A stretch of 60,000 nt of DNA from Apostichopus japonicus (Eukaryota > Echinodermata > Holothuroidea > Aspidochirotida > Stichopodidae). Shown in pieces: positions 37,523-57,104 of the stretch. Below the pieces are notes generated by a model that was not told the origin of the DNA, ran no database searches, and saw only the letters and a program-made list of their open reading frames with translations. The translations under genes and the position numbers were made by a program. Within the stretch, counting starts at the first letter, position 1. Every line of letters starts with the position of its first letter. The stretch covers positions 22,227,265 through 22,287,264 of the forward strand of contig NC_092573.1 in assembly GCF_037975245.1 (NCBI RefSeq). The letters run 5' to 3'.

Positions 37523-37553
37523 CTGAAGAAGATCCTGCTAGGATCGAAACGTC
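37523..37553 (+). other. Hammerhead-like core motif
   Basis: The + strand reads CTGAAGA, then A, then GATCC-TGCTA-GGATC (a perfect 5-bp stem), then GAAAC and GTC. This has the order of the hammerhead ribozyme core: CUGANGA, stem II, GAAA, stem III/cleavage triplet. Penelope-like retroelements and retrozymes carry minimal hammerheads with a very short stem III. The bases flanking this core do not pair into a good stem I as far as I can see, so activity is doubtful. It may be the surviving end of a retroelement. Confidence 0.35.
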
Positions 37554-37789
37554 ATGCCAACTTACTTTTACACGAAATAATATCAAGACAGACTGTCATC
37601 TATGCGTGTTGAGTTGATAACACTTGAAGTAGAAACGAGCGTTACAATTACTATTAACCAAAATATGTCACATGTGTCTATTATTAATATCTGCAAGCGT
37701 CACATAGAAATATTTGTCGGAGAAACGGGCCAGACGGACTCCCAAAGGCTCACACTATATCACCTACAGATTACCGGTAATGTCCATGA

Positions 37790-38110
37790 TGTAGTCCGGT
37801 AGGGTGCTCCACTTACCTAAGGCCTTTAGGATCCGCGTACCTTGTTAGTGACAGAATGTCGGCCGATTTTTTTTTTTTTTTTTTTTTGTGGTCGTTTTCG
37901 CCGGACAAATTGAAAATCTTTTGCTGGCCGGATATGGCCTACGCGAGGGCGGGTTGGTCTACCGGTTTGCGCCGCCAATTGATGTGACGAAGGCGCAACT
38001 CTCTTATTGGTCGTGAAAGGATGCTAGTTTCATTGAGCGGCAAATACCCGGATGCATGGTATCAAGGCCCTCGCACTGTGTGGATGAGTTGGATCCGGTA
38101 GTCATTTTGT
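37790..38110. other. CpG-rich block just 5' of the first recognised Wnt16 exon
   Basis: About 320 bases here are clearly richer in CpG than the flanks (TCGGCCGA, GTTTTCGCCGGAC, GCGAGGGCGGG, GCGCCGCC) and contain a run of about 20 T. A reversed CCAAT (ATTGG) lies at 38006-38010. On the Wnt16 strand a strong donor (CTTAG|GTAAGT) ends at 37817, in the phase needed by the exon at 37412, with an open frame back to the T run. No signal peptide is encoded there, so it is not established as exon 1. It may be promoter-proximal sequence or a mobile-element fragment. Confidence 0.35.
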
Positions 38111-41100
38111 CAAAAATGAATTTATCTATATACTTTTCCTTCATTATTTCAAAGAAATCTCGAAAGTTAAAGGGACTATAATTAATGGATTAAAGTATCG
38201 ATTCAACATTAACAACATAAAATGACATGATTGCAACAAACGCTGTTATTTGCATATGAACATAATTGTTAGGCTACATAGATTTGAAATATGGCGGCAA
38301 AATCTGTCATGATTTGTATACGTTCAATATTGTGTGACGTATTAAGGTCTATGTATAACTGTATACAGGATCCGTGTATATCAGTTCAGTGTGTGCTTGT
38401 CATAACATGTGATATCTCTATTCTGTACCGTCCAGGTATTGCCAACAGGTACGTTAAAGGGATGGTCGAAAATAACACTGTGTACCGTATTCAACACGTA
38501 ATTGAATAAGTTGATACTACACTTTCCATCATGACTGTCTATAACAAACTGCGCACAAGCGTGCTATCGCATCCTTCTCAATGGGACTAATGTGTGAGAC
38601 AAGTAGGCCCTTAGCTGGGGGGGGGGGTGTAAATGAGAAAAGAGTGTCCTTGAAAGTCACGTGTGTTTAGATGCAGATATACATAAATCCCGCTCTCTTG
38701 AGCTGGTCTATATACCTTTAAACTAGACACATTCTTCGATGACACATGTCACGCCAGGTCAAAACCCGTGGGTTTTAGTGGCAACGATCGCAGGGCATAC
38801 TAGTATTTAGCTAAGATTTACATAAGGAACTTAAACCTGCTACGGATTAACTCCACAAATAAAACACGAGCGGATGGGCAGAAACCTTATCTTTTAGAGG
38901 CTTTTAAAGAAAATAGCGCTAAAACACTGACAGATGTAATTGGTTGCAAGTGAGAAAACTTTCTGCCCATTCTTACGCAAATGCCCGAGGAGAATTATGA
39001 AATTTAATCGCAAGGTCTGGAATCCATATTTTTTACAGGAAAACTATACAGGGACTGAGGGGTTGTCAAAAGAGATGAACCAGGCAGTTATAATAACTAC
39101 AACATAGTATAGCGTAATGGTCAGCATATGCCACTGATATGATGAATGAATATGCTAATATACGCATGTAGTATGCATTCGCAGCAGACTGTTTTCAGCT
39201 AAGACTGGTTATAGTACAGGTCATAACATGTGCAGGTCAATAAAATAATGCAGTTTCGGCCTGCCATGAAGTAAAGAATATGGAAGAGGCATATACGAGG
39301 CATATAACCAATGAATTGACATTGATAAATAAAGTAGCCGGGTTTATATAGATAGACTTAATATAAGAATTAGTAGGAAATCAAGTAACGAATACCTGAT
39401 AAAATACATAGATAATTTGAAGGTGTAGGACTACAATAAACCGCATTTCGCCGCGAAGGCCTGTATACGTATTTGATTTTATATTCTTGTAAAACTCAAG
39501 ACCTCAGGTTCCCGGTTCGTAAGAAACTCGGGAGGCCAAATATTCCCGACCTGTATAAGAGTATCGATATTTGATCGTTTTGGCTGTACGGTACTTCAAA
39601 ACAAAATGTAAAACACTAACGCATGTAACAAGAGCGGCATGATCAACCATGACTATATACGCAAATCCGTTGTGATTGCGTGTACATCCAATATAATAAG
39701 AATGAATTTAACAGTTGCATGTAATTTTTTTGTTTTATTTACAAATCTTTCAGATTTTTATAACCTCATTTCATCGTTCCTTCTTCTATTTTGGAAATTT
39801 GTGGGTTAAATTATAATAAGAAATAAAATATTTTTACGAACTTTTTTGTTCATTGTTTAATAGGAGGCTGGAACCAGCAGGGTATCGCAAATTCCACTAT
39901 AAAATACCTTTCTTTTTTTTACCCCTTGGAAAAAGCAGCGACCCCTTAACAATTCTTGCCCATAATTTTGCAGTTTCCTTAAAAAAAAAACCGCTCTCCA
40001 GCGAAACACACTTTGACACGAAGGTCTCCGTTACGCCGAGAGAAGTGACAAAAAGATTGATGGGTGACATTTGAGGCAGACATTCTATTTATGTTCTCGT
40101 ATAGGGTCATCTTGCGTGACCCTGTAAGGACCCTTGATGCACACATTCCCTCACTCCAAATAACAAGTGTTTTTGTTAGTTTAGAGCTACAATCAATGAT
40201 CAGATAAGTACAGACACCCGTGGTCTATAGCAGTAATTATTTTCACAGAATTCTTTATGATTACACATGTATGTTCTTATCAGTACACAATACACAATGT
40301 AGCCTATATCGTATACAAACTGACGAGTATACATTTTACTGAGCGTGAGTAAGCATATACGGACTGTAAGGGAGGGTTTGGGATATGGATCGCCTACTTG
40401 GGGCTCTATATAGAAAAACCAGGTCGGGCCCATGGAAACAATTTTTGTCGCAGGGTCCCCTTCATTTCTTTCCATTCCTAATTTTTCTGTCATTTTTCTT
40501 TGAGTCGGGTGAGTATATTATGAAGAAATGAAAATATACGCAATTTTTTAACTCATATTTTCCCCAGGCCCTCTTTATATTTCCCGGACCGAATATTGAC
40601 CCGGACCCCAGGGACGTAGACCCTGATTACCCCCACCCCCTCTCCACCCCTCCCCGTCAGGCTTGGGAACACGTTTAACATTTCTAATTTGTTTGATCGC
40701 GAACTCAAAGGGGAGGTTAACTCCTATCTTATTGGTTTGATTTATGGGATTTTAATATAACAAATTTAACGCAAACGGGGCAAATACCTGGAAAATATAA
40801 CGATGTTTTTCTGGATATTTCATCTGTTCAAAAGAAGCTGAATATTATAGATATATATCGAAAGGTGAATAACACATCTTATTACCATTTTTTTTTTTTT
40901 TTGACTTGTAATTTATATTTATTTCGTTTCGAATTTAAAGTGATTTCTTTTCGGAATCAAAAGTCATTACGCCGCAGATTGACCTAGTAAAATATTGTTC
41001 AAATACTATATCAATACTGACAGAATTGCCGTGAAAGAAAAAGTCTCAAACACTTCTGGGAGGGTGGTTAAATGTTGGTACTGCCATCATAAATATCTAG

Positions 41101-41659
41101 AAAAGAACAGGTGTTTAACCTTACACCTTCGCTTACTTACTTGAGTTTAATAAGATGCGCCCTTCCTTCAAGATCAACTATAGCTTTTGTAGAGAAATCG
41201 AAATAATAAACCTTTCTCTGTCCTATTGATCATTAAATCGATGATGACGCAGCTCAGGATGATCGGGGGAGACCTTGACCCTCTATGCTTCCCTGGTCAG
41301 TTCTACTAGTTTGCTATAGACACGGGGTTTGGATTTTTTTTTAAAGTAACTCGTTTTTTCCGCGACAATTTCATTAGGCCCTCTGAACTTATTATTTGTA
41401 TGATATCGGTGCACGTAGCCTTTTATATTCAAATTTCCTTAGATTAATATATGGTATGTTACCCCTGCTATACTATCATATTGTTGATCGAACGGATCTG
41501 CCTATGGCTTTGTTAATTGTCTTAATATTTAAAAAAATATATATTTTGAACTTGAAATTATAACACAAATTGTGTGACGTTCTATAACTTGAAATAATAT
41601 TAACGTATTCTAATACTGTTTGCTTTCATATGTTATGGTTTGTGCGCGCGTATATGACC
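38111..41659. other. No recognised feature
   Basis: AT-rich sequence with moderate CpG. Short open frames lack motifs. A stretch near 40451-40625 starts CAGGGTC and ends GACCCTG, but no target duplication was found, so it is not called as an element. Confidence 0.45.
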
Positions 41660-41780
41660 GCATCCTGTCTGAAAAAGAAAACATTGCGCACCACACCGCA
41701 CATATTGCGCACCGCACATATTGCGCACCGCAACTCTGCGACGTGTCGCATGCGGCGTAATTCTGCGCGACGACGCGTTT
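41660..41780. repeat. CpG-rich short tandem repeats (ATTGCGCACCGCAC)
   Basis: Two to three copies of CGCACATATTGCGCAC-like units are followed by GCGACGTGTCGCATGCGGCG and GCGCGACGACGCG. Many words are palindromic (TGCGCA, GCGC, CGACG). It is an isolated CpG-dense patch in AT-rich DNA with no coding motif. Confidence 0.6.
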
Positions 41781-42363
41781 CTCTACTTTCTCGACTTGAA
41801 AGGAGTTGAATAATGCTTTATCTATTTGCAAGGAGAGCCCTTTAAAGTAGGTAACGCTCTGAACCCCCCAACGTCATATCGATACGTTTACATGCACCCC
41901 GGGGAGCACTTCGTGCACAATACGACTCCGATGGTCAAATGTTGGTATATGACCAATCGTTTAGCCACTAGAGGTCAATCTTTTAACTCTTTCTTTTTAA
42001 ATTTATTTCATTATTTCCCAAGTTCAAAACGTGTCGGAATGTGAAAAGCTTTCTCTTATTAAGACCGTTTGTTCCGTAATTGTAATTTCGATGTTTCTCT
42101 TTCATTGTAAGCTATTCTCTTTCTTTGGTAGGCGTTTCTGTCCTGGGTATTCTTTCATGTGGCACTTGGGTGGGGTGGGCATTGGGGTGGGGGTGGGCAT
42201 GAAGCAAGAACGTCGACATATAGATATTTCGTGAGTTGCTAAAAGCGCCTATATGATATGATAAACCTCATAGTAATCAACCTCCAAGTCAACAAGACAA
42301 AACATATCTCGTTTTATATAGAAAGTAATATTTGTGTACGGGATTTACATAACTATTATATTT

Positions 42364-42410
42364 TATATTTATATCGTATATTTATATCGTATATTTATAT
42401 ATATATATAT
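42364..42410. repeat. (AT)-rich microsatellite beside the tRNA-like repeat, copy 1
   Basis: TATATCGTATATT units pass into pure (TA)n immediately left of the repeat at 42411. A second (AT)n tract follows it. Confidence 0.8.
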
Positions 42411-42563
42411 ACCAGTTTCGAACCTCTGGACATACAATCAGCGTCCATAGCCTAGTGGTTAGGGTGTCCGCGTACAGAACGGAAGGCCCGTGGTTCGAAT
42501 CCCGGTGGAGGCTGAAAGTTTTTTCACTGTTCTTGATTTTCCAACTCATTACGATTTTCATTT
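42411..42563 (+). repeat. tRNA-containing repeat, copy 1
   Basis: The unit has a 30-base leader (ACCAGTTTCGAACCTCTGGA and ten more), a 72-base tRNA-like segment (42441-42512) and a 51-base tail ending in CATTT before (AT)n. In the tRNA-like part the acceptor arms GCGTCCA and TGGAGGC pair at 6 of 7 positions. An A-box-like TAGCCTAGTGGTTAGGG and a B box GGTTCGAATCCC are present. The anticodon-arm loop is GTACAGA (anticodon ACA). The T stem is poor. ACA is not a usual cytosine-family anticodon, so this is more likely a tRNA-derived repeat than a working gene. A near-identical inverted copy lies at 47849-48002. Confidence 0.85.
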
Positions 42564-43380
42564 ATATATATATATGTTTATATAAATTATATATTATATA
42601 TTATATTTTTAAATATATTTTTAAATATATTTTGTATATTATATTCATATATATTTAATATGAAATGTATATTTATACGAAAAGAACCATATATAAGACA
42701 TAACTATAACAAATCAGCCTTTTGGGAACTTAATATCTGCAAAAACATAGTATAGGCCAACACCGTCTTCACGTTTTAGTATGTGTCTACAAAGACAAAC
42801 AAGAGCGGACTCCCACCGTGTAGATATCGACAATTGCGCCATCATAAATCTGAAATAAACCATCGCATTAGCTATAACCACTGGATTCATTCTCACCTTA
42901 TTTGCTTCGGTTTTTAACCTATGATGGTTTGCGGAACTTGGCTTTGATATAGCATAATGTTTGTTATCCGTGCTTGTGTTGGGTTCCCGGTCGTTAAATA
43001 CGGTAGTGTTTGTATTAATACCCGCCGAGGTGGTTTCCCAACCAACCGCTGACGTACAGAGTTTTTTGACCGTTGAACGTATATAATTTTTTTTAGCCAC
43101 GCTTTTTAAAGATTCACCAGGAAGTAGGAGATTATATTCTTCAAAACAAAAATCACGATTTCCGTGTTCTAAAAATGATGAAGTTTCATATTTAGCGTAA
43201 TTGACTATATATATTTATATAAGCTCCACGTCCACTATTGTACATCATAAACATAATTCAAGGTGACAGATATTGAAACAGTGTATTTTATCGACTTTAA
43301 GCTTATATAGCGTTCGCTCAAAACGTTTATAATATTTGCAATAATATTTACATAAATACAGAGCGAACTGGGGTACAAAT

Positions 43381-43830
43381 TACTCATAGCTAGTACAGAA
43401 ACTACTGGTGCCACATGTTACCGTGTTACGAACACAAAGTAGTAATTACTGATGCACGTTTGTTGGGACATGAACAGTAGTAAAATGTGTTACAGGTGGC
43501 ACCGGTAGTTACTGTACTAGCAATGTGTTTGAAGTAAAGGAGGTACGGTACCGCTTGATTCCAGTTCACCACTTCTCTTTAAATTACGCCAATTCGTCAT
43601 GCCGAGAACAAAAGAAACGCCATGTTCGGGTATATCCATAGGCCTGCTATGAACCGACCAGACACGACTTCATTTTATAATCGCGTATTATTGAACTCGC
43701 ACTCAATGGTTGGTACAGCAACTACTGTTCATGTCCCACAGCCGTGCATCAGTAAGTACTGCTTTGTGTTCGTAACACGGTAACATGTGTTACAGGATAT
43801 GAACAGTAGTTACTGTACCAGCTATGAGTA
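43381..43830. mobile_element. 450-bp foldback / MITE with long inverted arms
   Basis: The left arm (43381-43481) begins TACTCATAGCTAGTACAG. The right arm (43710-43830), read on the other strand, begins TACTCATAGCTGGTACAG. Both run through ATGTTACCGTGTTACGAACA, CTGATGCACG and GGGACATGAACAGTAG. The right arm has an extra 15 bases or so. Inside the left half, GTACAGAAACTACTGGTGCC faces GGCACCGGTAGTTACTGTAC at 43496-43515, so hairpins are nested. The ends start and finish with TA, which could be a TA target site. No transposase. Confidence 0.82.
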
Positions 43831-43953
43831 TCGGGTGCTAAGTTAAACTGTATACCTGGCAATGTATACTTGAAATCCCCTTGTTACATTAAACACAACA
43901 AAGTTTTTTTTAATACAATTATAGAAAGATTTTTTATTAAATAAATGAGTGAC

Positions 43954-44042
43954 GGCTACATAGCTCAAGTTGCAAGGTATGATGCACAGGACAGGTCACG
44001 GCCCTTACTCTGAGGTCACTGGTTCGAAATTTCGTTGTAGCC
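43954..44042 (+). repeat. tRNA-like segment (degenerate, SINE-type)
   Basis: GGCTACA at the start pairs perfectly with TGTAGCC at the end (7 bp, extended by one more C:G outside). An A-box-like TAGCTCAAGTTGCAAGG and a B box GGTTCGAAATTTC are in the right order. The 89-base length, unpaired D arm and poor T stem argue against a functional tRNA. It is most likely the head of a tRNA-derived SINE. No second copy is seen in the window. Confidence 0.5.
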
Positions 44043-45893
44043 GAAATTTTCTTAGCTCACTATTTCAAGACGATTTTATTTAATAATATTTACTGATTAG
44101 GTCAAAGTGTATCGTTCACTAAGTATACTTGAAATCTATGGAGCTCACAAGCCGTTCTACTATACTTAAAGCAGCATATTAATTTGCATAAAAGGTCACG
44201 TGTAAACGTGGTGAATATGCCGTGGTATAAGGAAACGACAGTCGTCAGGAAGCAGACGATTGTTGCTCCTAAATTCTGCAAAAAATTTCTAACAAATTCA
44301 CGACTTCCGTATCAGAAAGTATTATAAAAGCTCAGGTTTGTGTAATAATCATACGCATAAGCATAAGGCTATTTTACCAAATAATGTAATTCATTAGCTT
44401 TGGGGAACCTCTCTCCATGATGCATAACATGCCGCGGTATATGGCGAGACGATCTGTAGAACCTGAAATCATGACGTCATCGCCTAGATACGGTGATTCA
44501 ACCAATGACAATATGCGTAACTACAGAACCGAAGTTTTCTAAAAGTATTATATTCTAACTTTCGCAATGACAAGCTCTTTCATCCGGGTCCCAATTGAAG
44601 AAAAAAAAATAGCGAAAAACATTTTTCAATGCGACCTTCTCAATACCTGCCGGATATGCTGTCCTTGAATTTAACCATGCATGACCTTCAAACCTTCAAT
44701 GTCACTTGTCGGAAATATTTATTTTGCACTTCTTATTAGGAAGTCCTTTCACATAGCCTTGAAACTTTTTGAATGCATGGGTTTAATATAATATGCGTGT
44801 GTAAAACTCACCCTTTTGCAGTCTAAGATCATATGAACCCTTTCAACCCATCTAATTGGTGGCTGCCAATCGTAACAACCCCTCAGAGGATTATCCATAC
44901 CCCGACACCCCAAGCGAATTAATACGACATGCGCACGCGACAAAGATCTCAAGACCCAGATCTCTACAACTGGGTTTCTCGGTCAAGGAGAACGGCACAT
45001 TGGAACATTATGAATAAAAACACGAAGAATTCGATATAAGGTGAGTATATCAATAAATAGCGCTTCTTAACTCAGTCAAATGATGTTTAAAATGATATTT
45101 TGTTGCCCCTCAGGGCAGTGTTACCTATTTGCGTGTCTCACCTTTGGCTACCCTGGCCCAGTTCTGACATATTCTAGGAGGTTTTCCGTCCGTTATTGGA
45201 GGTAGATGACGCGAGCTATTACAACCGGCGGTGTCTCGTAAACTTATGTTTAATTTATGGGAGATAAATGTTCAAAAAGTTGCGTGTTTTTATGTGTTTT
45301 TTTTTATAGGTTATATTTCAAAAAGAGGAGAGTAACATGAAAGAGCAAATCCACAAATTCTACGAGATTTGAATTGTTTTGTTTTACTATCTAAAAACAA
45401 CAAATAAATCCTTTTTAATGAGTGTATAATCATAGCGTTCAAATTGGTGGTTTCCTAAAGTGTACTTACCGTGAAAGAGCTTTTTCTAAGACTTCTCTTT
45501 TTAGGTGGCTAGATATTATTCCAGGGGGAGGAGGGGGGGTGGGTGGGCCGGCATGACCTATATTCTTAAAACAAAATAAAACAGACTACTTAATGGGGGA
45601 GGGGACTGGCAGACTTGGGGGGTGGGGGCTATAGTTGTTTTTTTATAAAGTCCATTATACCACCCCATCCTCACTTGATAATATATTTATGGATTATTGC
45701 GAAATTTAAATTCAAGGAAAACTATAGAATTGGTTGGTCATTCTTATGTTCGATAAGTTTATGAAACCCTCCAACTATAGTAGTGTGGTGTACAAGTGCA
45801 TTAAAATGACCATGACTTACTATTATAGGCCTATGTCTCGAAAATCCTTGTTTTCTTTTCTTCTTAGACAACATCTCTTGTTCTTTGCTTCCT
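44043..45893. other. No recognised feature
   Basis: Mixed AT-rich sequence with scattered CpG and G-rich runs around 45519-45632 that look like remnants of G-rich transposon ends. No motif-bearing open frame was found. Confidence 0.45.
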
Positions 45894-46010
45894 GATTCGT
45901 CAGGAATCTGATAATGTTCAGCCCTGTTTCCCCGATTCTTCAGGAATCTGATAAATGTTGAGCCATGTTTCATGATTCTTCAGGAATCTGATAATGTTGA
46001 GCCCTGATCC
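45894..46010. repeat. 40-bp minisatellite, three copies
   Basis: GATTCTTCAGGAATCTGATA followed by AATGTTGAGCCCTG recurs at 45894, 45934 and 45974, exactly 40 bases apart. GATTC and GAATC within the unit form a small palindrome. It is non-coding. Confidence 0.95.
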
Positions 46011-47811
46011 AACATAAACAAGCCTGCAGGAAAGCAGTCCAATATATATTGTCGTACCTCGCGGCATACTGTATTTTGGTGTAACACATTCAGATTCTGG
46101 GGGTCATGGGTCAACTTACACAATCCAAACCTAACCTTACACGGTAGTACATTCCTCTACTAAGTATGTTTTTGTTAATCTTCCAAATTTCGCGCCACTG
46201 AGACTAAGTGTCTTCATGTTCATTCCGGTTTGAATTTGAACGAACAGAAAACAAAAGTAGAAGATATTAGATATAATAATAAAATAATAGAAATTAGATA
46301 TAATAAACTGGTTACATCCACTTTTAGATGTCTGTTCATCAGATTGTAAAGAAAAAGGACTATAAGAACGGTGCGTTTGTGAAACTATATAGTAGGGCCA
46401 AAAAATTATTGCATAACCGGTATAGGTAAAAAGCGAAACAATATCTGCTACATTGACATCAATGTACAATGCTGTCATTTCAACAAATATAGGCTATATT
46501 TAAGAGAAATCGCAAGGTCGGCGCGGTGTCATATGTGACGTCACAAACTGAAACTGATCACAGTAAGAAAATTATACTATAGTCAGCAATTCTGAAATGT
46601 GTTGTATGAATTTCGAAATCGTCTCCGTATATATAGCGATATACATTGACCTTTGTATATACACCGTGTGTTACAAAGGCTTCATATATACACAAATCAA
46701 CATACAGGAAACTGGGGTCCCTTTTCATAGCGAATTCTTCTGATAACAGTATTATTAAATGTTCTATCTTTCTTTAGTTTTATCTATCGTCCATGGAATG
46801 GCATGTAGTCTATTCTGTTGTATACCGTCAAACTAACACACATATAGACATAACATTATCTGTCCCTGTCATCGATTCGCCTATACCTCGAGTATAGTGT
46901 TAGGCCTAGTATTATCTTCCCCCCCCCCCCCCCCTGTCAACGAAATGAATTGTTTCTACATCTTGTTGCTCTTGTTTATGAATAACTTTCTCACTTGTAG
47001 AAGGAAACGTGTCACGATAACGAATACAGCCAAAGATTTACTGACATGTATCAGAATCTAGGTGTAAATCTCCCAGCAGTATGTTTTGTCGATATAGCTG
47101 TATGTACTCTGTACAACAAACTTTCACACGGTAGGCGGTGCATGCAGTAGACCATTTTTGCGTGGATTAATTTGGGATTTTTGGATAGAGAGAGAGAGAG
47201 AGCCCATGGAATATTTGTAAAGGTCACCGTCATTTTGGTAGCGGACATTGCACCGAAATGGGAAAGAAGACGGTTCGTTGAATTCATGGCCAAGGCCGTG
47301 TATTCATGCTGTACCTTAAATTAATCCCAGAGTTACCTAAATCGTGTCCTCCGGGATAAAACATGAGAGGCTAGCTGGGAGCGACGTGAAAGTTTGATAA
47401 TTAGATATGCATCGCTTTAGGGAGATACTTGCAGTAGTATACAAGCGTTTATTTAAAAAAAATAACTTCATGTATGAACAGAATAAAATCTGGCGCCTTA
47501 TTCATTTTGCTTTTTCTCCAGTATTCGTTTTCTCTGGAAGTGGAGAATTTCAAAAATGGTTGTTCATAACGATTTTGACAGTTCAATCATGGTACGTGTG
47601 TAGTATTTGTATAGGATGTGGTCATGATTATTTACACCTTCCTACACGTGTTGGTGAAATGGTCTCTCATAAATAATAAAAAGAAAATAAAAAAAAAATA
47701 AACTCTTCGGTCCTTTGGAGGCCTTTAATTTAATGTTATATACTCAGTTTGACGGATAACAATAATCTTCGAGGATTAAGCTAGGCCTTAATAGGGGATA
47801 TATATTCCTAT
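46011..47811. other. No recognised feature
   Basis: AT-rich DNA with a C homopolymer at about 46919-46935 and a short (GA)n run at about 47187-47201. Open frames carry no recognisable motif. Confidence 0.45.
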
Positions 47812-47848
47812 ATATATATATATGATATGTATATATATATATATATAT

Positions 47849-48002
47849 AAATGAAAATCGTAATGAGTTGGAAAATCAAGAACAGTGAAAAAACTTTCAG
47901 CCTCCACCGGGATTCGAACCACGGGCCTTCCGCTCTGTACGCGGACACTCTAACCACTAGGCTATGGACGCTGATTGTATGTCCAGAGGTTCGAAACCGG
48001 TA
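47849..48002 (-). repeat. tRNA-containing repeat, copy 2 (inverted relative to copy 1)
   Basis: Read on the - strand this matches the unit at 42411-42563 nearly base for base across leader, tRNA-like segment and tail. Differences include leader ACCGG for ACCAG, AGAGTGTCC for AGGGTGTCC, and CAGAGCGG for CAGAACGG. The last change restores a perfect 5-bp anticodon stem (TCCGC/GCGGA) around the loop GTACAGA. The copy ends in (AT)n at 47812-47848 just as copy 1 does. Identity outside the tRNA-like part shows that the whole 153-bp unit, not just a tRNA, was copied. Confidence 0.85.
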
Positions 48003-48156
48003 AGGAAGCTCGCAATTCCACTGTAGGCGTTTGTCACCTGTATCGAACAATACTAGTTCTGTTTTTGGTGACATATTTTGCCTTACTCTAGAGATCAAAC
48101 ATGATGCTGACCAACTCGAAATCATTTGTGATTCCTAAAGCCGGATCTCGAAAGAG

Positions 48157-56487
<8,331 letters not shown>

Positions 56488-57104
56488 TTTTGATTTGATC
56501 AATTATTCACCATGCTTCGATTCGATCAATCATTCACAATGCTTTGATTTCATCAATCATTCACTATGCTCTGATTTCATCAATCATTCACTATATGCTT
56601 TGATTTGATCAATCATTCACTATGCTTTGATTTGATTAATCATTCACTATGCTTTGATTTGATCAATCATTCACTATGCTTTGATTTGATCAATCATTCA
56701 CTATGCTTTGATTCGATCAATCATTAACTATGCTTTGATTTGATCAATCATTCACTATGCTTTGATTCGATCAATCATTCACTATGCTCTGATTTCATCA
56801 ATCATTCACTATATGCTTTGATTTGATCAATCATTCACAATGCTTTGATTCGATCAATCATTCACTATGCTTTGATTTGATTAATCATTCACTATGCTTT
56901 GATTTGATCAATCATTCACTATGCTTTGATTTGATCAAATCATTCACTATGCTTTGATTTGATCAATCATTCACTATGCTTTGATTTGATCAATCATTCA
57001 CTATGCTTTGATTTGATCAATCATTCACTATGCTTTGCTTCGATCAATCATTCACTATGCTTTGATTTGATCAATCATTCACTATGCTTTGCTTCGATCA
57101 ATGA
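56488..57104. repeat. 27-bp minisatellite, about 23 copies
   Basis: The unit reads CTTTGATTTGATCAATCATT followed by CACTATG. It repeats with substitutions (TTCGATC, TTCATC, CTCTGATT) and a few indels (TATATGC, GATCAAATC). Higher-order order is visible: blocks such as CTCTGATTTCATC...TATATGC occur twice about 240 bases apart, so groups of units were duplicated together. Because 27 is a multiple of three, a frame of nine-residue repeats (INHSLCFDL) stays open. It lacks any gene context. Confidence 0.95.

Noticed and set aside
40451-40625. MITE with CAGGGTC/GACCCTG ends
   Set aside because: Only 7 bases of inverted repeat and no target duplication, so it could be chance in C-rich sequence.
42441-42512. 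Functional tRNA gene with ACA anticodon
   Set aside because: The T stem has mismatches, the anticodon is not one normally used, and conserved non-tRNA sequence on both sides is shared with the second copy. A repeat is the better reading.
44749-44952. Short - strand frame as Wnt16 signal-peptide exon
   Set aside because: The N-terminus is not a convincing signal peptide (MRSLSRAHVVLIRLGCRG) and no donor in the needed phase was identified.
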